Position numbers and translations under genes: made by a program | Shown: piece by piece, positions 53,410-64,000 of the stretch | Layout of the letters: every line of letters begins with the position of its first letter | Numbering within the stretch: position 1 is the first letter of the stretch | Notes under the pieces: generated by a model | The model's database searches: none | Told to the model about the DNA's origin: nothing | The model's input: only the letters and a program-made list of their open reading frames with translations | Source of the DNA: Hormiphora californensis | Taxonomy: Eukaryota; Ctenophora; Tentaculata; Cydippida; Pleurobrachiidae | DNA length: 64,000 nucleotides | NCBI GenBank assembly: GCA_020137815.1 | Contig: CM035350.1 | Span: 8,944,265-9,008,264, forward strand | Reading direction: 5' to 3'

Positions 53410-55227
53410 CTATCTCCTAAATATAAACGTGTTGTAAATGATCTCCCCTGCTTCCATCGCATCTGAAAATTGAGTAGTTAGGGACCAAAGGTTGCTCTGT
53501 TACACATTAACCCGTTACACATTGACTCGCTAAATAATTTACAAAGCAACCATGAAAATGATAAAACACATTTTATTTACCTTTCAAAATTGGAAACGTT
53601 AAGGCGTCTTTAGGCAACTCCCCACTCTCAACGAGCTTACTCCCTGCACTACAAAGTGTTTCAATTGACCGCTTTGCAAAATCGTTGTTGTCGTTGTTGT
53701 AGTATTGCAACTGGTAACCAGCTAAGAGAATATATTCAAGTGAGTATAGATGTCATGTATTTAGCACCGACCCGATCTGTTGCAGGGAACGCTGCGAATT
53801 CAAACGGGGTCGAGACAGACAGACAGGCTAAAATATAATATCAGAAATTTGAGGAAGCTGTTCCAAAAAGGAATATTGTTTGCTTTTGGTAACCTTACAA
53901 TTTAAGGTTAATTAAAAACAATTGTTTGGTAAATCCGACTTTTTTTAATTTGTAACCTTACAATTTATTATTTTTTTGAGATAAGCCGTTGTTTCCAGAG
54001 TTTCTCCCTCTGTTCTCCAGTGTCGCATCACAGGTCGAATCTGCAAATATAATGGCGTTTATAAACAAGCTCAGTAGACTATTACCTAGGGCTAGACGTC
54101 AGCAGTAACCATACGACAATAATAAAGACTTTATGGTATTTAAAGTCGAATTTTTTAATCAAGGGACAGGGGGCCGCGCATTCAGAGAGGTCGCGTGGCG
54201 TTGTATTTGCGCGTGACAATCAAGATCAAGTTCCTGGCAATCTTAAGACTTGAACCCGGAAGTGTTGGAAAGATAATTTTAAGACCTTTTCAACGCAACA
54301 AAGATCAAGTCTTTATCTTATCAGGAAGAGGAGATATGAGCGAAAACATTTAGCACGCGCAAAAAGACTTTGTAAATGCGTGGCCTCCTGTCCCTTGATT
54401 AAAAAATTCGAATATAGCAAGTTTAGTGTTTACCTTGTCCACTGAAACTGTGCGGCTGAAATCCTGGTTAACTATCCAAGCCCCAGGCTCACAAAACTCC
54501 CTGAGCTGTTCCAAAAAGGCATCCATACTATCATGAATGTAGAAACAACATCCAAGTGTAAGGACGTGTGTAAATGTTTGACCACCAACAACATCAGACA
54601 ACTTGGTCATATCACCGATCAAAATCTTCCCCTTGTCTTCCACTCCATGTTGTTTCATTAACTCCTGACCTTCCTCGATAAATCGGGGCAGAATGTCTAA
54701 ACCGACGAATGAACAACCTAAAAATACGTATACATAGATACTGTTTTAATCAGTAAAAACGTTGATTTGGTATTAAGTTATGACGTATCAACCTGTCTGC
54801 TTGGATATGTTGATTGCATACGCCCCACGTCCACACCCAATCTCCAAAAGTCTGCTTGATTCGTTGATCCCAACTTTCTTTATTATCCAATTGACAAAGT
54901 TCTCATTTGCTTCCGTCATGTTGGAACCTAGGAAATTTATATGAGGGACGAGGGTAGACCAATTACCCCCAGTTGTTTTAAATGTTTTAGTGGCACCGCA
55001 GGGCGCAGTGTCACCCCGGAAGTTGAATTTTCCCAAGAGATAAGATAAGACCAAGTTTCCCGGCGGTGATGAGGCCGTGGATGGGATCTATTAATACAGC
55101 ATGAAATTCATTACTTACAATTCTCGGTGAAGTATCCAAAATTAAGGTAATCCCCGCACACGTTCCTCCATAATCGGGGGAACACGGTCTCGTAGACGTC
55201 GTTCACTCCATCCTGGTTGCTTGCCAT
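53410..55227 (-). CDS. SAM-dependent methyltransferase (class I, small-molecule type)
   Basis: Six exons, complement(55119-55227, 54793-55087, 54434-54717, 53957-54040, 53581-53710, 53410-53462). The N-terminal FPRLWRNVCGDYLNFGYF and the SAM motif LLEIGCGRGAYAINISKQTG, then LDILPRFI, LTLGCCFYI and the end AMEAGEIIYNTFIF, place it among phosphoethanolamine/sarcosine-type small-molecule methyltransferases. The substrate is unknown. The phase between exons 1 and 2 works only if one base in the GGG at 55083-55085 is skipped, and that intron would be only 31 bp. With it skipped the protein is 317 aa. Intron 3 contains a MITE. Confidence 0.7.
54146..54411. mobile_element. MITE in methyltransferase intron 3
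   Basis: 266 bp with 25-bp perfect terminal inverted repeats starting TCGAATTTTTTAATCAAGGG. Its interior shares the TCTTATCAGGAAGAGGAGAT phrase with the repeat at about 6.65-6.72 kb. It is non-coding. Confidence 0.75.
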
Positions 55228-55541
55228 GGTTCTATATTCACACTTTGGTTGTTGAGTAAGGGGTGACAACACTTTGGTTGGGGGATTTAACATGTTTGTG
55301 TCACAGTGATGGTGTTATTAGCGGTATCTAATTCTATCAGTAGTTCATGAAAAGGAATATAAAATGGGAAAGTGAGCCAGCTGGTAAAGACTAAATCTAT
55401 TGACTAACTCAAATTTGTGAAATTTAACAGAAATTTCATTTAGGCAAGATGGGTATAAAAGGAGGATGGAAAAGGAAAAACAGCAGCATTCAGCAGCAGT
55501 CAACTAACTCTAGCTACAGCAACTACCTCACCAATCTCAAC

Positions 55542-56629
55542 ATGAAGACTTTTATCGTTTTGGCCCTAACCATTGCCCTCGGAAGTTGCCTGGTAACAGG
55601 ATCTTCCCAGCCGGAGTACCAGCTTCAGGGATACTTCGATACTCTCAGGGAGATCTACCTAAAACTCAAACAACTCGGTAAAGAAAACACTGCAGCAGCT
55701 CCACATTCTATACAGACCCTGCCTTGTTAAACAAATCATATGTCAGCTCACTGAACACACACACATCAAAGTTTCCTGCACACATCACTCTCGCATATTC
55801 ATATTACATGTAAACAACTCCCCCCATCATTCTAGGAAGAGAAACTGTGTGTGGCCAGACCGTCTCGGAACTTTTGGAACTTCTTGGCCTACCCGATGTG
55901 CTTGATGGAATTGTGGCTACAGCCCGTGGCTGGATCTGTAACAGTATCCTCAGCAAGAGAGCTGCTGCCATCGCTGCTGAGCAACCCCAGGCCCTTCAGG
56001 GATACTTTGATACACTCATCTCTATCTACTACAAGCTGAAGGAGCTAGGTAATTATAGATTCTAAATAGAACTAACAATCTCTTACAATAGTATCACCAT
56101 GGCTCTAAATTACCCACAACCTCTCTCTATGACTTCACAACCTCCCTCCAGGAAATGACGTCGTCTGTGGTAAGACTTCGACCGAGCTGATTGATCTCCT
56201 GGGACTACCCAGCATTGTGGACGGACTTGTTGCCACCGCCAGGGGATGGATCTGTGACAACATCCTGAGCTCTGGATTCGAGAAGCGTGCCATTGAGAGA
56301 CCCGAGGCCCTCCAGGGATACTTCGATACCCTTACCCAGATCTACTACAAGCTGAAGGAACTCGGTAAGTGTGTCTGTTAGCTGCCCTTTAAATATCAAA
56401 CTCTTTAGCTGTCCTGTAACATTTTATACAGCTTCTAAACAGCTTTGAGATACAGTATATTCGATACACCTCTTCCATCTTTTTAACACCTTGTATTGCA
56501 CTCAGGTCATGATACTGTGTGTGGACAGACTGTATCTGAGCTGATTGAGCCTCCTTGGACTGCCCTCAGTCTCTGGACAGCTTGGTGGCTACTGCCCGAG
56601 GATGGATCTGCAATAGCATCCTAAGCTAG
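55542..56629 (+). CDS. Secreted protein of exon-encoded 71-residue repeats
   Basis: Exons 55542-55677, 55836-56048, 56152-56364 and 56506-56629. Exon 1 gives a signal peptide and a GYFDTL...YLKLKQL tail. Exons 2 and 3 are both exactly 213 bp, bounded by phase-1 introns, each encoding one module: VCG-x-T, ELL-x-LLGLP, VATARGWIC, then LQGYFDTL...YYKLKEL. Two cysteines per module suggest one disulfide each. Exon 4 is a truncated fourth module ending after WICNSILS, and needs two base skips (near 56551 and 56572) to read. The family is unknown to me. A secreted structural or antimicrobial-like role is possible but unsupported. Confidence 0.7.
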
Positions 56630-58758
56630 ACGATGGATCTGCAATAGAGGAAACGAAGAAAACGATTTAATCCCATTTAATTTACAACCTATTTAAAAGC
56701 GAAACTATCTTTGTCATTCTTATGAGTTAGAATACACTTTGTAAAAGTGAAGAATACTATGACACATCATATTATCACATGCATGGCATATCACAGATCT
56801 CTCCACATCACGCATAACTAATGTCACTGATTAACTTGTACATGAGGTACTGCAGATTATTTCTAGTACTTCACAAGCTATAGTATGCAAAACTTATAGT
56901 TTTAAACTATTATCTAGATTAGACAAAGGAGCTAAAATCAGATTTGAATACAGGCTCTACTAGACAATCAATAAAATAATTCATGAGTGTTTATAAAAAC
57001 AAGCCAATATATATTTGGCACAGCACATTGCACAGTAATTGGCACTGTAACTCCAGCTCCAATTATCTTTCCGATTGATCTATATGGAGGCAAGTAATTA
57101 CTGCTTGTGAACATCACAGTGTGTATACACAACGTGCTAAGCTGTGTAAACTACTCATGTTGATCCGTCCTAGCAAGAAGGAATTTGAACTCCTATAGCA
57201 AGCTGTGGTCCCAACCAGTTATTGGTTCTGTTGTCTAAACAAACGTGCTGCCCCTGCAGAGCTTGAAATAACAGTTCAATTGATCCAGGTTGTGTAAACT
57301 AGATTTTAAATTTTCCAGCCCACTTCTTCGTCTTCTTCTTCTTCTAATTCTTCCATTGATTTGATTTCTAATTCTTCCATGAGTGCCTGGGTTTGGCAAG
57401 GTCAAGACCATAAAGAAGTATCGCTAGTTGTATTTCATAGTGATGCAAGCTGCCGATTATGCATGGATATATCAACAACGTAATAGTTTCTGATATCCCA
57501 GTTCAAAAACGATGCCGCACTCTTAATCAGATTACATCACAGCTGTGCGAAATAAAGAGAAACACCATATCTGTCTAATATAATTCTCTCTATCCAGATA
57601 TATTCTATCTCCATTATAGCTGGGAACAATACGTGTGTAAACGAAGGCTACACAGCTCCCAGCTTGAAACAGAGGAACGGCCGGTGAACCCTAGTAAATG
57701 CACTGTAAGGAGATATAATTCAAAAGTTCATGTTCTTTTGGGATTCTTTTCACTTTTGGTTGTGTCTCAGATCTCAGAGAGAAGTTGCCAAACAGCTGTT
57801 CTAATTGCAATATTGTTTGGATTGATCTTAATCTGGATTTGATCTTGATCTCACATCAAAAACTCGTACTACAATATCGGCTATTTCGGCTGTACTAAAA
57901 AGTACACACAGTTGGTACTGCAGACGACTACGTTATAATGTATTACAACAGTTGGTGTACACAAGTGTTTAATAAGATTTCAAAAAGATAAACTACTATC
58001 TATCTCTCTGTATTTCACTTGTTTCTCTTTGTGTCTGTCTCTTTCTCGAATCTACCTTTCTTTTCAGTCTGACTCCCTCTGTAATTGTATTACTTTTGAA
58101 CATCCAATGGATGATCCATGATCAGCAACATTCAGATTCTGCAAATATGCTTATCTGATTATTTCGTGGTTACTAAAATTAGGTTCCATTATATAATAGG
58201 GTCACCCACCCTTGTATAACTCAATAGCTGTTGCCTAGCAACCACTGTGAGCACACATGACAAGTGGCATTATATGCATATTTCCTCCATGTGCTGAGTC
58301 CTCCCACCTCAATTCCAGTCACGAAATATAGTTTTTTGAAAAAAGGCCCTCCTGTGGGAAACAATCTGTGTTTGTGAGCTTTTATTTTGTGAGTTTGGTT
58401 TTGTTTGGCCGATTATTATAAGCGAGAAACTGGCAGTAATTAAACTTGATCACTGTTTGATTACATCCCTTCCCCAAGCAGTTGCTAATGCTATAACAGT
58501 AGTGTGTGATTCAAGAAATAGTAATTGTGATAATTCCATGTTCTAAAGAATTGGGGTGTGTATAATAGTATCAGTTCAGTGTTGGGGTATCATTCTTATT
58601 AGTTCATTTAGCGATATCACTCTACCCCCCACTTACAAGCCCTCATAACTTGTCCACTCAACAACTCATCATATCTTCAGAACAGTTGCAGTCCTTATAG
58701 CGATCACCCTGCACTCCTCCCCCCAACTAACAGGCCCTCTCTGCAGAATACTTGCAAA
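56630..58758. other. 2.1-kb spacer without convincing gene
   Basis: AT-rich sequence. A 14-bp echo of the last coding exon (GATGGATCTGCAATAG) is repeated at about 56632-56648. A short hydrophobic open frame at 57633-57842 has no ATG context or family match. DUOXA regulatory sequence is presumably here. Confidence 0.35.
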
Positions 58759-61700
58759 ATGAATGATATAACAGATATTACCATCGCCATGCTGGTCATT
58801 GGATTCTGTCTTCTGCTAATTACACTCTTCATCGTGATAGTAGGCTTCGAATCAAAGCTGGAAAAGGTAAATGGATTGGACTAGAAATTCTAAATTTAAA
58901 CTAAATTTCATATCTGGAGTTTTTAAAATTCAAATAATTTCAATTTTTGAATCTTTAGATATGAAATTTAGTTAAATGAAAGTGACCTTCACTCTCCCAA
59001 TCTTTTCAGAGGCTCGCACAGTGCTTGTATGCTACGTTTTACATTGTTATTCTAATTCTCATTATGGGTAAGCAGTGCTTACTAAGCACACCAGGTTAAG
59101 TATGAATTCTGAATGTACTTCTGAATGTACGAGAAAGAATCAAATACATCCAGGAATAATACGTATCTCACTATTTATCTCACTATTTATCTCACTACAT
59201 TTATCTCAGTGTGTCGGGAAGAGAATCATTGGATGAGTGGAACAGTTGTTGACGTAGAAGCACGGTTATGGGCGAACGATGCTTCCGACTCCAAGTCAAC
59301 AGTTGACGTTGCACTGGGTTTATCAGGGGTTAATGTTACCGCTAAAGTAGGATGTAGGTGAAACAGTGTAGTGTATGAACTCTACTCCCATCAAAAGTTT
59401 GACTCGCTAATTCTTGATTGGCGTCACGATTAATGCGATTCAGCTTTTTTAGCATCATTAATCGTGACGCGAATCAAGAATTAGCGAGTCAAATTTTGAT
59501 GGGGGTATTCATTTTACAGTTATATTATCAAACTGAACTATCTTCCAATACACAACATCTGTCATCTCCCTCCCTCTGTGTAGATAGTGCATACAACGAG
59601 CAGTTCAAATGGGCCTGGGGCTCCAAGAGGGACATTGTAACCGGCACTAATGCAATTGATAGAAGTATCCTGGACGGGTTTGTGGGCGGCAAGTCCCTGG
59701 TGGTGATGCAGATAGCGGAGAGGTTCCTGTCCTACGGGCCCCTCGGAATGGCTGCCCCTGGTCTGGGATGTCATGCTGCCGGATATTACACTCACATGAT
59801 CCTAACGTAAGTCGTGTTTTCTAAACTTCAAACTTGAATAAATCAGATTTAGGTTGCCTGTTATAGATCATAGGTTCATAGTAGGTGTCAATGCCATGAA
59901 TCAGAATCTTCTTTTTCAGAGTTGCATTCGGTAGTTGGATGCTGGTTGGAATTCTACCACTTCTTTCGCTCTTCGCCAGCGTCTACTGCGGAATATGTAC
60001 CTGCTCCACCCTCTTACTAGGTACAAAGTACAGAGTACAGGCAGACAAACTACTGGGTACAAACAGACAGACTACTGGGTACAAACAAACAAACTACTGG
60101 GTACAAACAGACAAACTACTGGGTACAAACAGACAGACAAAGTACACAGAGGAACCACTCATTCATGATGCTATGGCCTATGCACATGGGTCATGGAACG
60201 TATAATTTGTAACACTATAGCGTGTTACGACACTCCCCCATGTAACTAAATGTTGACTGTCTCTCTCCATATCTCTCCTAAGTTCTCTCCCTCCTATAGT
60301 TAATTGTTGAGTCTGATCCCCCACCCCTTGGCCCTTACTCAACACAAATATATATTTACCACATACACACACAGGTGTCCTGACATATGTTATAACGATC
60401 GAGTCGTATGGGGTACCGGATAAAGCAGAGGTCGTATTTGAGAGTGCAGTGAATGATGATCTGGTCGTCCTTCGACTAACAGTGAGTATATCAACCAGTT
60501 GACCACAACATCTTTAACGTCTGACAGCTGTTAATATATTCTGGTATAGTCTAGCCTATAAGCTCAACTAGTCAGCCACCGCCGCATGGCACGCTGTTGG
60601 TCAGTATTGCAGTCACGCAAGTCCGTCTCATTTTAAGATTTCAGTAGGAAATAATATATTTCTTCTACCAAACAGCAGAATGATCGCATATAATATGTGG
60701 TGCACCATATTTATGATAGAATATATAGAACGTTCTATAGCTCATTCAGAAAAAGAAAAAACTAGAAAAGAAAACTACTCAAAAAGCAGATAAGCAAGGG
60801 CTTGTCATAATATGTATGTGCGATGAAAAAAAGTATCCTTATTCCTAACTTTATAAAGAATATGTTGAACATTCGAGCTCTGTCTCTTTGTTTCTCTGTC
60901 TCTTTGTCTTTCTCTCCCTCTCAAAGAAAGCAAATCACATTGAAACCGAATACTTCAGTAACGCTATTAATATTTCTACATTATATGTATGACGTCTTGG
61001 AACATAATGGTAACCATGATAACAATTTCAGTATGGTTGGTGTTTTTACCTGACTGTTGCCATGACAGTTAATTACCGCTATAATGACTTACATATTGGA
61101 AAAACAAGCAAAACACAAACAAGCAAAACAGGTGAGAACAATTATTACAGACCGCAAAATGTATTTTGCACAGTGCAATATATATTGTGCTTATATAATT
61201 ACACAATACATTATATTCTGTGTATTGTACAGAACAATTGGGCTATCATGTACAACATGTCCCAATTTTGGTTTCTTTACACGTGTGATACCGAGATACT
61301 ATCTCATATAATAACTAACTCATATCACTTTAACAGTTCAGGAAAATGCAAGAAGAGGCCTTGGAACAAAAACGAAAATCAAAGTTCAGTGTCAAAGAAA
61401 ACAAAAAACAGCAGTTCACCGCTAAACGAAGACTAACCGCTGCCTTTTCCATACATAAAAACAAAAGTGTGGACGAGTAAGTAAAACTCAAGCATTCTTT
61501 CAAGAAGCCTTAAAATCTTTTGATCGTGAAGCCCAATACCCCTATAAATCTTCTTTAAAGCCCCCTTTTCATTGTTGTGTGTTGCTGCATGTGACGTTTC
61601 TTTATAGGACAAACAATGGCGTGGGACTGTTTAACAAGAACATTGTTAATGATGCAATCCAGGTAATTCCTATGTATTCTTTGTGTTAGCAAATTTAAGT

Positions 61701-61867
61701 GTTTCATAAAACGAGCATTCAAGCATTCAGCATCCTGTTGTCACATGTTAACATTATGTTTATCAGCATCCGGTTGGCATGGTAACAATTTATCTTTATT
61801 GCAGGAAGATGAAGGATCAGGACGAGATTCTCCCAGTAGTGACGGTGTGTTAACACAGGAGGTCTAA
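58759..61867 (+). CDS. DUOXA: Dual oxidase maturation factor
   Basis: Ten exons (58759-58866, 59010-59067, 59210-59353, 59584-59806, 59920-60020, 60375-60481, 61032-61131, 61337-61476, 61608-61662, 61805-61867). Conserved features are DVALGLSGVNVT, SAYNEQFKWAWG, and a chain of five hydrophobic helices. The protein (365 aa) chaperones DUOX out of the ER and stays with it at the cell surface for hydrogen peroxide output. Exon 7 is 100 bp where 99 is needed: one extra A at about 61071 breaks the last helix. The C-terminal tail (about 85 aa) is basic then acidic, and longer than in human DUOXA1. The donor of exon 3 is GTAGGT at 59354. Confidence 0.88.
59382..59507. mobile_element. Hairpin element in DUOXA intron 3
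   Basis: About 126 bp forming a near-complete stem: TACTCCCATCAAAA... on the left and ...TTTTGATGGGGGTA on the right, both arms containing GACTCGCTAATTCTTGAT and CACGATTAATG. The loop is about 20 bp. Confidence 0.65.
60022..60145. repeat. Tandem repeat in DUOXA intron 5
   Basis: About five copies of an 18-20 bp unit, CTACTGGGTACAAACAGACA, right after the exon 5 donor (GTACAAAG), which resembles part of the unit. Confidence 0.85.
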
Positions 61868-62162
61868 ACCATTTCAAGGTGTGTTCAATTGTAAAGAGAG
61901 ATTGTTTGTTCTCTGTGCAGTGTGCACCAAAAACCGATTCTCCTCAGAATCAGAATTATATTTCGTCTTGAATTTAACATTTGAACAGCTGTTCTTTCTA
62001 ATTATTTTGCTCGAATGAGATCTTGGTCCATATACATACCAATTTGCACATCTGAATCTCACCAGTCACCAAAGCTACCTATAATTCCCGGCAGATCACA
62101 CTGAGGAGGACCATTGGACCAGGTGTGTGGAGCAGCAGCAGCGGTGGGCCTCAAAGAAAAAG

Positions 62163-62185
62163 GAAAAGAGGGAGAGGGAGAGAGT

Positions 62186-62279
<94 letters not shown>

Positions 62280-62290
62280 GAGAAAGGGAG
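62163..62290. repeat. (GA)n microsatellite downstream of DUOXA
   Basis: About 115 bp of nearly pure GA, between the convergent ends of DUOXA and the coiled-coil gene. Confidence 0.95.
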
Positions 62291-62659
62291 AGAAGCAGAA
62301 ATCAGGGCAGGAGAAAGACACAGAGATTATCAGAACCGATCGCCATTTGGAGTTTTTGCGATAGTTGATTATATTTGCTGGCATGAAAAATAACTTGAAA
62401 CTAATTTTATCTTCTTGTTAAAAGAAATGTATATTCACAGCGTATACATGTATTGTTACACAAAAAGTGTAAATAAAAAGAGACATGAAAAGTGGCGTTC
62501 TAGTACACCCTGCATTGGTCTGACCATATATTCTCATTTCGCGAGAAACGTGGTCAGAGCATTGGCCTGGCAGCTAGTATACCAGCAGTCGTGTACAAAA
62601 ACAGCTGCCGATTGTCAGGAGTATCATCCCCCCGCCGCTCTGGGGTCTGTGTTATACAG

Positions 62660-63611
62660 TTAGACAAGTCTTTGAAGAGTCATGATACACACATGAATGG
62701 CCCTCTTCTTCCCCTTGATAGTCACATTTTGCATTAAATTACCCCCTCCCAGCCGTGTGTTAGTCAGCAGTATCTGTTTCGCAGTAAGATCAGCTGTAGA
62801 TTTCCCACTATTCTTCCGGCGCAGAGGATCAACCCCATTGTAATCGCAATGAACAGACAGTTTACTGTTAATTGTATTACCTAAAGATAAAGTATATACG
62901 TGTTAGAAGAGAAAAAAGTTACTTAAAATTAAGAACTTTTGAAGATTTTCTGAAGAACTTTTGAAGAATTTTTCTGAGGATTTTCTAACACTTACCTCAC
63001 TACTAGAAGTATACTTTACAACAACTGCATTGAACCGCAACAAAATGTGCCCTCCCAGGGACATTAGTACGAAACACAGAATTAGTGCCGTTTTGACCTA
63101 AAATGGTTCAGGGGGTCAGATACTCTCTCTTTGCCATTTTCGAGAGAGATTTCGAGAGAGATTTCGACCTTGCCCCTATGATTTATTTGAGAGCAATTAA
63201 AAAGATAGCTTCGTGATGATTAAGCGATTTACATCTATCTCAATCTGCTTAGTGGCTCTAGCTGTCGAATAGATAGAAGAGTCCATCGAAAAGATAGTTA
63301 ACTGCACATATTATAGAGTGTTCACGACTATGGCAGATTGAAAGACATAATGGAGAATACTAAAAAAAGGCTAATGGAGAGGAATGAGGTATTTCATACA
63401 TGTTCTCGTTTAAAGATCTCTCTTACTACATCTTCTCGTTTCCCTCTCACTTTTTTAGAGTGTAAAATATGATATATACCATTGGTTTAGCGTAGAGTGA
63501 GAGTAATGCTTTTAGACTTTCGTTTTTATCTTTCGTATCGGTTTGTGTCTTTTCGTGCTTCTCGACCAGTTTTGCAGCCCTACTTGTCTGCTCTTTGAGC
63601 TCTTGCTCAGC
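62660..63611 (-). CDS. 3' end of a coiled-coil protein gene (partial model)
   Basis: Two supported exon candidates on the minus strand. One (63480-63611, bounded by CAG/GT) encodes a charged coiled coil with KLVEKHEKTQTD and LLSLYAKPM. The other (62660-62880) ends in a stop after LLTNTRLGGGNLMQNVTIKG. Their phases do not join directly, so an exon between them, or a frame error, is missing. The style recalls ciliary coiled-coil proteins, but no family is assigned. The 5' part would lie to the right of the window. Confidence 0.4.
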
Positions 63612-63964
63612 CTGGTGGGAGGAGATTATTATAGTTAGTTAGAAATGAAAAATATATTAATAATAGGTTATCGCCCATCACGATCTGCATTTAGCATGCA
63701 CCTTGATCCCATCGAACAAAATTTCAACATTTTTTGTTAAATGATCTGTAAAATCTATAAATAAATGTATTATATTATATGATGTGGTAATCATATTAAG
63801 TCCAAAAACCAATTAAATAAATTAGTTTGGATGCCCGGGCCCATGTGGTGTCACGGGGGTAACACCTTTAGGCTACTGCCATAATTAACGGCATATCTCG
63901 TTAATTGTTAATTGTTATCCTTCTATCTGTCTATCTCTATCTATCTCTCTCAGTCTCCCTCTCG

Positions 63965-63969
63965 CACAC

Positions 63970-64000
<31 letters not shown>
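63965..64000. repeat. (CT)n microsatellite at right edge
   Basis: CT dinucleotides run to the window end. Confidence 0.9.

Noticed and set aside
57633-57842. Small hydrophobic protein downstream of the repeat-protein gene
   Set aside because: No splice-consistent neighbours, no family match, AT-rich spacer; not enough to call a gene.

Overview
The window is nuclear DNA from a compact animal genome. Almost every protein gene is built of short GT-AG exons, and the gene set is metazoan: FOXN, POMT1, DUOXA, CYBA (p22phox), MMAB, MCCC1, TRMT5, COPS4, CFDP1, DDX42, an SLC25A34/35-type carrier and a mitochondrial uS7. Genes lie 100-700 bp apart, introns are mostly 60-500 bp, and several proteins are quite diverged (POMT1, the mitoribosomal protein, a calmodulin relative). 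Together with frequent gene-in-intron nesting this suggests a non-bilaterian such as a ctenophore, or another compact invertebrate genome. That placement is an inference and is not proven by the sequence.

Layout. 1-14.7 kb, all minus strand: ERMARD-like (runs off the left edge), MMAB, TRMT5, a FOXN factor, a repeat-rich spacer, POMT1 with a Myb/SANT gene inside one of its introns, and a synaptotagmin-like membrane protein. 15.6-23.7 kb: a transposon graveyard. A minus-strand LINE reverse transcriptase is interrupted by a hAT-like element, a PIF/Harbinger-like MITE and a fold-back element, and part of the nest is present three times in alternating orientation. 23.9-42.7 kb, plus strand: COPS4, CFDP1, MCCC1, mitochondrial uS7 (with a nested minus-strand lectin-like gene), the SLC25 carrier and DDX42 (with a nested minus-strand secreted-protein gene). 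42.7-48.3 kb: MITEs, an unrecognised minus-strand gene, a 1.1 kb element whose arms are 10-bp satellite, and a pogo-like MITE. 48.4-62.7 kb: CYBA (-), a calmodulin-like gene (+) with a nested minus-strand PLAT-domain secreted gene, a SAM methyltransferase (-), a secreted protein made of exon-encoded 71-residue repeats (+), DUOXA (+), and the tail of a coiled-coil gene (-).

How the genes relate. MMAB (cobalamin adenosylation) and MCCC1 (leucine breakdown) are mitochondrial carboxylic-acid enzymes, and uS7m and the SLC25 carrier are also mitochondrial. CYBA and DUOXA, 9 kb apart, are the partner or maturation subunits of NADPH oxidases. DDX42 and CFDP1 act in splicing and chromatin. No operon-like logic is needed: the order looks like ordinary compact metazoan gene packing.

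Quality caution. Six genes can be read through only by skipping extra bases, about 18 in all. Every break is an insertion and none is a deletion. Residual insertion errors in a long-read assembly are the simplest explanation. The perfect inverted triplication near 17-20.6 kb could also be an assembly artefact. Exon boundaries below were chosen by eye from GT/GC-AG signals and reading phase.
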